Positions 1-11,700 of a DNA stretch of 64,000 nucleotides are shown here, piece by piece. The stretch is from Norana najaformis (Eukaryota; Annelida; Clitellata; Crassiclitellata; Hormogastridae): the NCBI GenBank assembly GCA_964023275.1, contig OZ029916.1, positions 29,107,087 through 29,171,086 on the forward strand. The letters are read 5' to 3'. Position 1 is the stretch's first letter. Every line of letters starts with the position of its first letter. The position numbers were made by a program, and so were the translations under genes. The notes under the pieces were generated by a model, which was given only the letters and a program-made list of their open reading frames with translations, ran no database searches and was not told where the DNA came from.

Positions 1-1062
1 ACACTCCCTAAATTTGATGGAATGAAAGGAAGGCTAACATTTTCCCAGACCCTAATATTACTATCTCCAAATTTTAATTTTTTTAACTGTGCTTGTGATG
101 GACACTGGATCCTGCATTACTAACTAAGTGCTCAACTAGTGGGCCGCTGTTTCACATAAAAGTTCCTAAAAAGTGTATGCATAAGCAAGTCTTTAATCTA
201 ATGTGATCGACTCTTTAATCTAATGTGATTGAATCTTTAATCTAGTGTCATCGAATCTTTAATCTAGTTTGATTGAACTGAACTTGTTTTTAAGCTAGTC
301 ATGTCTAATGTTATTAAAACTGTTGAAACTCTTAATTCAGATTGTTGCTGGACATTTGCATTACCCTTTTTTGAAACCTATATAAAACAGTATATTATGT
401 TTTTTTATATAATTCTAACTAATTTAAGTTGAATTAATATAGTTTTTGTTTATTTTGATATAATCTGATTTAATTTTGATCAGATGTGTTTAGCTATGTT
501 TCTATTCTTATATTTAATTGAATTAGTCACTGAATTTTAATTTCTTGAATTCTAATCACATCTAATAGTATCTAAGATCTGATCTTATTCGAGATCCAAG
601 ATTTATATAACATATAATCGTAGCTTTCAGATTTTATCTGATGTTTGTTTTATAAAGTGTACCTGCCAATTGGCAGTGCCCCTAAATCACAGTAGCTGGT
701 GGTAATTTTAAGTTAAAAGCATCAGTCTTCAGACAAGAAAACTGAACAGGGTTGTCTGTGGAGGGAGTGGTTCTAGAAACCAGTTTATAAAAGCTACTAA
801 GAATTGTAGTTTTTATGAAGTGGATGAAAAGCTAGAGCACATGTTTATCTTCATGTTTTGGCATTTATGTTTCTTCATGTTATGTGCAACTAAGTAATTG
901 TAAATAATCTATAATTTTTCAAATGTTTTTATAGGTTTGTGTTCACATTATAAGGGGTACTTTAGGTGCTTGCACATAATCAGTTCCATATGCATAAACC
1001 ATTTAACATAAATGTACATGTTCATGTGACCATGCATATTCATGGCTGATGACTGCTTTTAG
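1..1062 (+). other. Intron upstream of the first visible CBP exon
   Basis: AT-rich non-coding sequence ending in a TTTTAG splice acceptor at 1062. Apart from a four-unit 22-bp repeat at 189-276 I see no gene or RNA here. The 5' exons of the gene (N-terminus and the first part of TAZ1) must lie beyond the left edge. Confidence 0.8.
189..276. repeat. 22-bp tandem repeat, 4 units
   Basis: Four consecutive 22-bp units (189-210, 211-232, 233-254, 255-276) share the core CTTTAATCTA followed by GTGATCGA or close variants. The copies differ by a few bases each. They lie in the intron before the first visible CBP exon. Confidence 0.9.
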
Positions 1063-1465
1063 TTCCGCACTGTGCGTCATCACGGCAGATCATAGCTCAC
1101 TGGAGAAACTGCCCTCGACCCGACTGCCCCATTTGTGCCCCTCTTAAGAATGGCACACTCCGACGAATGATGCCGTACTCTGGGGCACCGACACCTGCAG
1201 CTCCAACTGATGCCAACCCTGTGTATGAGGGTTTCAGTCCAAAGCATGCGACTGCAGTCCACCCTCCCGTGATAAGCACAGATGCATCGGGGGGCCTGCT
1301 TGGTCTAGGAAGCACTGCTTCTAGTGCCATGAGCATCAGTGCTGCTTATGGCGGATTGAAGAGTATCCAGTCGAGCTTGGGGGAGGAAGACATAGCTCCA
1401 GTCCCCGGACAAGACTGGCGCCTCTCAGTTACCCAAGACCTGAGGAATCACCTTGTCCACAAACT
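1063..1465 (+). CDS. CREBBP/EP300: CBP exon: end of TAZ1, linker, start of KIX
   Basis: The exon opens after a TTTTAG acceptor with the last two bases of a split codon. Residues [15 protein letters not shown] and [10 protein letters not shown] carry the last zinc-binding Cys/His of TAZ1. A Ser/Ala/Pro-rich linker of about 90 residues follows, then the first KIX helix ([12 protein letters not shown]). The donor is CT|GTGAGT, phase 2. TAZ1 binds factors such as HIF-1 and CITED proteins in the known family. Confidence 0.95.
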
Positions 1466-4400
1466 GTGAGTGAAGTCAGTTTTTTGTTTTAAGACAGTAG
1501 TAGATAAGCAGCGTTTTGACATGAAGAAACGTTAACTGTGCATTTCTTTGATGCCTTTGTCAATTCCCAGGTGTGTTCTTCAGTGTTGAAGTCCAGGTTT
1601 AATGGATCTTTTGGCTGTAGCACAGACAAAACAAGCTGTCCAGCTACTTAGTGGCCTTTTCTTCCCCTACTGCAACATTAATGGCTAGCCTCTAGCTTTA
1701 TATGGCATGTTGGGATTTGAAGCCTTCAACCACAGTTTTCAGTAGTAGTATTATGTTGTGGGTAATCTGTCTGATCTTGCTTTGAAAATGTGTTACTTTC
1801 TCAAACAAAGCTCTGTTCATTAAGAAGAGGAAAGGAGTTTTATTTACTTTTTCATTGTGTTAATAGTGGTACCTAAATACATGTATGTTGTCTAATACTA
1901 GCATTATGTAATGATATACAGGTGGTGGCAGTCAGTGATATGCCTAATTAGTTAATGACTGTATATAAATGAATAACTGCTTTGCATATTCACTTGCCTG
2001 ATTGGTGCATTTGCAAATAATACATTGATGATGACAATAACGTGGATATTTGTGATGATGACGTCACTGGTAGTTATCAAAAGGATGAGATGACAATGAA
2101 GTTGATTATCAAGATGACAGTTAAGGTTGAGGGGCTGTCAAATGGATCTGGTTGCAGTGATGAGGTTGACAACATGATGGTGACATAGATGATAACTAGG
2201 ATATTAAAAAATTAAAAGAGACTGATTTGTGAACGAAGGTTGGAATGAATTTACATTTCATGGTGATATTGAATATGATGATTATTGTGATTTTAATTGA
2301 TGCTTCATAGAAGGAAGATGATGGCAGTGACATTTAAAACAGTTATGATTAAATTTTTGATTTGTTGTTAGGGTGCAAGCTATCTTTCCCACACATGAAC
2401 CTACAGCCCTGAGAGATCCACGCATGAGCAACCTTGTACGTTATGCGAAGAAAGTTGAGGGTGACATGTACGAGAAGGCAAGAAGCCGGGTATGTGCAAC
2501 AGTGGCTGATGACGATCTAGCGATTAAAATGTTGCTGCTGATAACGATGAAGATGACAGTAATGGTGATGTTGCTGATGATGATAGAGCATTGAAACTGA
2601 TAGTTATAGTAAAGATTAAATCCATTGCCCTTCTGAGTGGCACTGTAGTTGTTTTGCTAATGCATTTGCATTAACTCTGCATCTGATAATTGGATCCCAG
2701 AATACGTGTGTGAAATTGACAGTTCATTGTCAAGGCATGTGGCTCATAAGAAAGGTTGTCTCTAATTTTCTGATTGTTGCTATCATGAGTATGCTTCATT
2801 CAAGAGATCTTGAAGACTGCTGATGACCATTATAGATAGCAGCATGTAAACGAACAGCAGTTAACATTAATTTGCATTATCTTGCCAGATCTGCTTGAGA
2901 TTGTGCTTAATTTATTGGGATAATCAGCTTTTCAAGGGTATCCTCAGTTGCACTTGTCCATGTGCCTTGACTGCCTTGACAAACTGCCTTGACTTTCATA
3001 TTTGTTTTGGTGCTGGAATTTGAAAGTGGGTTTTATGCCATGGGTGTTTGTGAAAACATCATTTTCAGCCTTACCTGCAGCCAGGTTTCCAATTTTGACA
3101 TGATATATTTCTTTGCCAGGAGGATTACTACCATCTTTTGGCAGAAAAGATTTACAAAATCCAGAAGGAGTTAGAACAGAAGAAGTTAAGGCGTATTATT
3201 GACCAGAATGGCATAAAGATCACGACCTCAAGAGCGGCTATGAGCGACTCTTTGTCAGGCCCACCTGTCGGGCGATCACTCACCTTTCCAATGTCTTCAC
3301 CTTCATCACCACCATTTTTTACAGGTGAGTTGTTGTTCATCTTAACCCTTTATGACGTGGCTCATTGTAACATAATTCTAACGTAACATGGTCGGAGATT
3401 TGAATCTCAAATTTAATTAAGCAACAGAAAATAACTGCAACAAAATTCCACCTTGTAATTGTAATTGTAAACGAACATTTATAAAGCGCCACTTAGGAAA
3501 CAGTGGCGCTCTCGACTTGAACAAACAAAAAGAATTTCTTACTGTGAACGTGATTCTTTGTATGGATCCAAAGGTTGCTTTTTACTGAGATTCTGGTGTT
3601 TTTCTGGTCCTGTTTTATGGAATTCACTACCACCAGGTTTTTATGGAACTCTGCTCTTTCTCTTTTAGTTTCACAAATGATTGAAGACTTCTTTTTGTGT
3701 TGCACATGCTTTTGAGGTGAAGTCGTAAATTAGTGTGATATAAATAGGTAATGAATAATAATAATGATAAATAATAATTTTTTATGATAAATCTATAATT
3801 CTTTATGTGCTGAATACCTGTTTGTCTAATGCAATTGGCTAATTGCTTTTGAGCCATGCAGCCTATGAGATGCATCATCTCTGATGTCTGTCTTATCTTG
3901 GTCGTAAACCTACCTATTTCTGCTTGATTATTCTGCTTTTTGTGCATCTCTGTCATTCGATACATCTGAGATTGACAGTACTTGTACACAGGCCATTGAA
4001 TGGTGCACCACTGATAGATGTTTTATGAGCAATTATAATGGCACCATAAGTTTCTAAGATTAGGTCAGATTAATTAGATGAACAGAAAGGTGTTGTGAGT
4101 TCTGCAGAATTTATGTTAACGCGTCTGCACTTCAACCAAAAGGCCTTGCTATGGATCCAAAGTGATTAACGTAACTTAGCTTTGAAACGTCTTGTCTTCA
4201 ATAATAACAGTATAATTAAGTTGTGGTTCAGATGATGTGTCTAAATTTAAAGGTCAAGTGTGTAGCTTCCTACACTGATGAAAATAAGTAGAATTGAGTG
4301 GTTTCTTAATTAGACTAAATTTGTTACTAGAGAGGTTTGGGTTGGACATAACTGAACTGGCTGAGTATACTTTCAGTGGCACATGATAAGAAATTCTGAA

Positions 4401-7400
4401 TTTGTTCGAGCTATTTTGTTTTGCCAGTTTTGATTGGATGCCTTTGTTTTTGAGACGATCTACAATGATTTTAGGAGACAATGCCAGATCGATGCCAATG
4501 CTCCAAGGTCCTCACCCCTCATCCAGCACCAGCGTCTTGCTTGACACCAACGTGTCCTCGCCTTTGCTCTCCAGGCTGAGTGATACATCTGGTCTCCAGC
4601 AGAATGGCAATCCATTCAGCATGGTTCCAAAAGGAGCCCCAAATCAAGCCAGAACTGGCGCTAGCGTGCCACCATACCACACTCAAGATCCCCAGCCAGG
4701 CTCTGCCCAGGTAAGTCTTTCATGAATATAGATATATGTGAACCACTGATCAGTGTGGTTCAGTTGTTCAATGGCTTTGGTATGTAGCATTATGCTTCCT
4801 TCCTCAAAGTGAGCTGTGAGAGTGCGGTCTACATCCAGAGGAATTATACTTTTAAAGACATGAGTCTTTAGACAGAGTTTGAGAAATTATCCATGAAGTC
4901 AAATATACATAATACTGTGACCTTATTTACCTCATCAGCACCAGTTAAATTAAGTATACAAATATCTTTCTTGTAGGAGGCAGTAATTCGGTTCCATTTA
5001 CAAGAGGTTCTGTATGTGACAATTTCCTGCAATAAGTCCCAAACGAAATTCTTTAGGTTGTAATTGTAATTGTAAGTTTAAATTTGTATAGCGCCTCTTC
5101 AAGCAAAAACTAATCAGTGGCGCTCACTGCGCTAGACTTGATGTTAAAAGTCACTAATGATGTTAAGTGTCATTAAGAACAGAGTAGTATCCTGCAAGTG
5201 AACATAACTCAGACAACTAGAAGAGTCACCAATGGCAAGCTCGTGCACACACGCAAAGCCATACCAACAGATTCCCAACTAGAGTTAAAAGATGATGGCA
5301 TGTTCTGAAGTCCCGAAGTTCCTGAAGCTCGTGGCACCAAGGATAAGGAATGACGATGGGCGATGTGATCCGCCGCCGATGGCACACGGTTGTCTCACCG
5401 TCCAACAGTCCCTCGCAGGTGGAAAGCCACACGGCGATCAGATATTCCCCGATCCGAAGGATATACTGTACGCAGGACGGACAGGTATTCATCGCCCACC
5501 GGCCGGTAGGTTGTTAGGCCGTTAGTTAGTTGAACCATTCCGTGGCTGACAGTCGGAGCCGCTCCTAAGACTTTCTTCGCCCTTCCTCCACCGAGACAAA
5601 TACCCGGCGTAGACGGCGTGCGTTGGTCTGAAGGTCCGCAGCTCGACAGTGAAGCTGGAAGCCTGACCCCCCTCTGTTGGTGGACTCTTCCAGGCACAGA
5701 AGGTCACGAAAACAGGCAAAGAAACCGTCCGAATTGCAGTAAATCCGTGTCAGAAAGGAAAAATAATTCTGACATGCTGACTCGGCAACAGAAAGCAACG
5801 AAACTGCAGAAAATTATCGAGCATATGCCACGCTAGACGATATAATCTGTCAAAATGACACATAGAAAGCCACGCGGCCAACATGGCCGCGGGCATGCGC
5901 AGTACCCATAACCCAGGTTATGTCTGCAGTTCAACGAACTCTGTTGTTGCAGGAACTCGGATCTAGCCAGTTACAGGTTGATCTTTAGAATGAAGTGGAA
6001 CTTTCAAAAAGAAGCTGAAATCTTCATAATGATTCTTTTTTGCTATTCCTTGTGCAAATTCACTAAAAAACATAGAGCTTCAGAGATTAATTATCTGAAG
6101 TATCACAAGTTCAACCATTCAATCATTAGCCGATCTACATGAGTATAATAATTTAAAACCTGCCAGTGGTGACTTCAGAGTGGTAGAAAAGAAGATTTTT
6201 GGAAGAAAGAGAGTTTTCTTGGAGAAAATGGAGAACTCATATATTTACTTGGAGCTAACAGATAAAATTCAGTGACTTTGTCAGCAAATGATTGCTGTTT
6301 CTGCAACTATAACTTGCGGAGAAATTTATTTTTTAATTAAAATAAGTCTAGTTAAATTCAGTAGATCTAATGTAATGAATTCTGCAACACCGTTTTCATA
6401 ATGCACAAGACTGATAGTCACTTCTAGTGAAACTGTAGTCAAAAGTCATAATCCATAAGAGCAAGTTTTGTAAAAAATGAAATGATAGCCAAATTATTGG
6501 GTCTTTTATAGAAGGCATCACACTGCAGCTTGTAAAAAGATAATAGATTGACCTTTTATAGCATGGTACTCTGTTACACAGAATTTCTGCATTTTTGACC
6601 GACTTTTGTATCATTGAGTGAACAGGATTATGTAATGAGGCCCTCTGGTTAATGTACTGGTCTTCATTTGACCCTCGTGGCGATTTGGGTTTGAGACCTC
6701 TGATCTGGCAAGTTTAATAATTGTACTTGTAGCATGAAGATGTTGCTCAAAATGCGTTGGTGTCTCGTCAGATTGATTCAAAGCAGCAGCTCACCAATGT
6801 TCTGTCAAAACGATGCCAAGAGGTACATTTTATTGCACTAGTTTGACTATGCAAAGAGTCAAATTGCATTGTTGCCTCACTGACTTATACTTTGAAAACC
6901 ATCGTGTTCAATGTTAGTTCAAATGGTGTTGTTGACTGCTGAGGAGTTTCATCTGAAATGACGCTTTATACAATTGCATTACAGTACAGCTTTCATTCAG
7001 TGCCCCATTGGGCTATAAGTTGTTGTGCTGAATGCTTACTTAGTCTTTTCAACAAGTAATAGATTAATTGTGATGTAATGAATTGGCCTTTTATCAGCTA
7101 GGAAATTCGTTTGTTAAGAACCAAGAGACCGTGCATTTGAGAACTTGTATAGCACGATGACTATGTTTCATTTGGTCTAATTCTCACATTATACTGTGAC
7201 TTAGGCAGTGGACAGAGTGAGCCTGACCCACTTGTTCTGCAGTACTGTTGTGTCATGACTCTTGTTGCTTCTACAAGTTAGATTAGATCAGACTGGAAAT
7301 TATGTAAAGTGTTTTTCATCGGAAACAGAACTTGTCCATAAAGCTTTGTTCTGAATGATCTAGTGGATGACAGGACAAGGAAGAAATTGTTTCTCACTGG

Positions 7401-8727
7401 CAATGGAAACACTTTGCTGTGGGGAATATAGAGGTGGTTAATTATGGGAAATTATGGGTTCTTTGCTGTGGGGAATATAGAGGTGGTTAATTATGGGAAA
7501 TTATGGGTTTATTATGTTCATGAAGACGTTACTGATGTAGTTTAATCAGTTTGTTTTATTTTGAACTGTGCATTACCCTTAAATAGCATAAATTCAGTTA
7601 AATTTAAAGTTCAGTTTTAAAGCTTAAATGGGTACTATAGGGTAACTTATATTTAACTGTTTTTAGCTTAATATCTGTTGGCAACCATTCTCTGTTGATT
7701 TTCAGATGGAGATGATGGAGAAGTTTCAGTTACGAAGTGATTTGATGTCTACCACTTCTCAGGCGATGACATCTGTTCGCCAGCCTGTTCCCAGTGGCGT
7801 CTGGGGCGCAAGCAGTGCAAGCTTTACATATAGCCAGGCCTGGGATAGGGCTGACAAGGCAGGGCCAAATGCCCGGAATGATACAACTTACCTTGGGTGT
7901 GACCAGTTTTTCTCACCAGGTAGTGCAATACTGGTTCCAGGGTCAGAATCGATGAACCAGCTGACGGGAAACCACCTTTCCGATGATCCTTTTGGCTTTG
8001 AACCGATGTCAATGCCTCCGCTATCATCTGCTGATATCAAAGTCGACATCAAGCACGAAGATATAACCGACGACGAAATGGCAGTGAAGTCTGAGTCGGT
8101 TGAGAATCGTGATGTTGTTGATGCCCCAGACATGTCGTCTAAGATGGACACCATAGATACGAATGTCGAGATCAAGACTGAGATGAAAAATGACAATTAT
8201 GTTTTCTCGAAGGTGCCGGACATCCATATCAAGTCCGAGAGTTTGGCTAAGTCAGAGGCTGCTGTGAAGTCAGAGTTGGAGATTAAATCAGAGTCGCAGT
8301 TGAAGACAGAGGCACTAGATGACAATGAAGTGAAACCAGATGCAGAGTCAGCTGAGTCTACTGGGACATCAGAACTGAAGAAGGAATCTTCTGATGCCAG
8401 TAACACTGGAGAGGCTGTGGATAAAGTTACTTGCAGAACTGGCAAGAAAAGTAAATGTTATGATTATTGTTATTTAATATTATTATAATTTTAAGTTATT
8501 AAGCACCCAATGGCAAAGTAAAATCAGTGAGGGAAGAAACTAAAACTATACCAGAACAGCTGTAACTTTTTCAGTATGTGGCAGAGAAAAAGTACTACTG
8601 TTACACTTTTAACCCAAGGTTAAATGTAAGTCTTCAGGAAAGGAGTAGTTATCAGGAAACTGTTATTGATTGGCTTTATCTCACTTAGTTCTGACCTTAA
8701 AATAATACTATAATCTTGTATTATTTG

Positions 8728-8758
<31 letters not shown>

Positions 8759-11700
8759 GTTACACATATTGATGAATTGGTGAATGTTCTGACCATGAGG
8801 AACTTGACAGAGATCCACTTCTAATTGTTTATGAAATAAGAGAAAGGAAATGTCTTTTTGCAATGAGATGGACTGTGAAGGTCACTAGTTGTCCTTTGTA
8901 GGAACGGAACTAATTCCCCTCACAGTAAGCATAAATGTAATAATAATGAAAATGATAGATCTTGCAAATGCACCGGAAACTACTATTGCTGTGTTTAGAA
9001 GCAATGTCGAGCACAATGTCTTAATGAGGTTGTGTTACAATACATTTTGATGACCATGTTATCAGCATTTCCATTTTAATGAAGGATGTTGTATGGAGAT
9101 TCTGGTGTATGTTAATCACCATAATTAGTTATTATGTTGTTGAATTCCTTTGGGTAGGGATCCTTGAAGCATCTTCTGATTTGATGTGCTGCTTATTGAA
9201 TTGTGTAAATGAAATAAACTTGCAGTTTGGACATCGCAAGAGCTGGAGCAGGCATTTATGCCACTCCTGAACAAACTCTGCTCCATCGAACCAGAAGCTG
9301 CACCATTCCGGACACCAGTTGACCCTGTGGCTCTCTGCATTCCGGTTAATATTCACTTGCTCATGTTTATATACAGTTAATGCTTGGTAAATCACCAGAA
9401 ATTGGAAAGTTTTGTCGTCTTTAGGCGGAAATGCTTTGTCACACACGAACTCTAATCAGACAAGATTCTCATGAATTATACAACGAACGTCATGATATGA
9501 ATGACAAAGAATGGTTTATCTTTATTGTTCACTTAGTAGTTCCCCTTTATTTTTTTTGTTTTTCACTTAGTTGTACCCCCTTTTTACTCTTAGTTGTTCT
9601 CCTTTATTTTTTCAAGTTTATGATATCTGAATATGCTATTGTATATAGTTTTATATCAAGCTTTTTTAAAATTTATTCAGTTAATTTCAGACCAAGTATG
9701 AGAGTACTTTCTTAAAATAATGTTTGGATATAACAAACAATAATTTATTCAAAACTTTCATAGACATCAATTACCTGATAATTAGGCAGCCGCGTTCGTC
9801 CGTTGTCAAGCAGCAATGTTGGTTTTTGTAGTGATTGGACAAAATTGTCACAGAATTTTACTACCAATGTGCTTTGATACCAGACACTTTGTGTGTGAAC
9901 TTTCTAGTCACATTAGTATCTGCTCTTGGCAGGTGTTACTTTGACAAATTTATATAATGAAAATTAGATTTAGAATTCTTAGGCATGTTTTTGTTGTGTT
10001 TCTTCCAAAACAGGATTACTTTCAAATTGTAAAGAAGCCGATGGATTTGTCCTTAATTCGCTCAAAACTCGAGTCGGGTGCCTACAGTGACCCGTGGAAT
10101 TTCATCGATGATGTCGTGCTGATGTTTGATAATGCATGGCTGTACAACCGCAAAACATCAAAAGTTTATAAATACTGTACAAAGGTAAAACAGTCATTAG
10201 TACAGATGAGATACTTACCAGTACTTAGTCTTTCTGATGCAGATTTGCACATTGGACTGTGCAGCATCTGCATTATTTGCTAGTCTTTGGCCTTGTCCTG
10301 TGACATCTCTGGTGATGATGATGACAGATTAGGAGGATTATGTGTGAATTTGAGTCTATTCTGTATGGATTTGGTTCTGGCAATTTTTGTAAATTTTATA
10401 TAGTCATTCTATGGATTTTTTGGAAAAAAACGTTTTAATTCTTAATCAGTTTTGCTTATGTTTTTCAGCTTTGCTTCTCTGTCAGGTTTGCTTTTGTGTT
10501 CATTAGCTTTGCTTATGTGTTCATCAGTTTTGCTTCTGTACTTGTCAGCTTGCCGAAGTGTTTGAAAGTGAGGTGGACCCTGTAATGCAGTTGCTTGGAT
10601 TCTGCTGTGGTAGGCGATACGTCTTTACACCTCAAGTCCTTTGCTGCTTTGGCAAACAACTTTGTGTCATCCCTCGTGATTCTACATACTACAACTATCT
10701 TGACAGGTATGACATTTACTATGATGTGTATGGGTGTGACACAGGTATTGACTTGCTAATGATACAATTATAAGTGTAATCCACGTGTAAGTACATAACA
10801 AAACATCGGCAACATTTTCAATATATTATGGCTTCATGGAGCCACCTGTTACATAAAACAGACATATGCCTAATGAGCAATTCAAGATAGTCTTAACTGG
10901 ATGGCAACAGTTAGAGAACATCTTGAAGCTAACGAAAAATGCAGCTGAAATATCAATCCAAAAATGAAAGAAAACAAACTGAACTAGTAGATGTAGTGTT
11001 CCAGTAAGTATGCTTGTTTTTTAAATTGTGTACTAGGCAATAAACAAATATCATGAGGCAAATTATTTCATAAGGAAAGGCCAGCATGCTTAATGGTAAA
11101 TAATGGTAAATTTGTGGTATATGTGCACATGTAGGTTGTACAGCAAATATCCTCTGATATAGTAAAATATGTATGGCTTTAATAATCAAGAAGAAACCAC
11201 TGAAAGATAATGGAAGTTGATGCTGCTGCTGCTGATGATGATACATAAATTCACAAAGTCTTAACTTAGTAATGTCATATTTTAAGAATGTTCTGATCAG
11301 TAAAGTGTTGAGTAATAGAATAGGATGGTATTCCTGCAGTGATGCAACAGAATCTCTTAGCCAGGATGGATAATTATTTCCCATACCCATGCAAGATTAG
11401 CATGTACAATAGTGTATTAACTTTATCTATGGCAGATATAAAATGTTGCTTTGGTATTGTTACATATTTGTGTATATATTTAATTTTAATTCTTGTAGAT
11501 ATATATACTGCGAGAAATGCTTTAACGAACTTCCAGGTGACGAGATTGAAATTCTTGATGATCCTTCAAATCCTGGGCTGTGAGTGAATGACATATTCAT
11601 GTGATATTTTATAATCAGTCTTTGCCAGTAGCTGCTTTGTTGTTAATTTTCTAGTGTGCCTTACAAACTACTCGAAGGCACTGATCTATTCAGCGATTCT

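Noticed and set aside
5226-5798. Minus-strand frames of 65-100 codons in the CpG-rich intron patch
   Set aside because: Both strands are open because stop codons are rare in GC-rich DNA. No domain or LINE motif appears in any frame. The region is kept only as an unexplained patch.
10558-10773. Met at 10558 as a start codon of a separate small protein
   Set aside because: It lies inside the RING exon of CBP and the frame only continues into the intron past the GTATGA donor.
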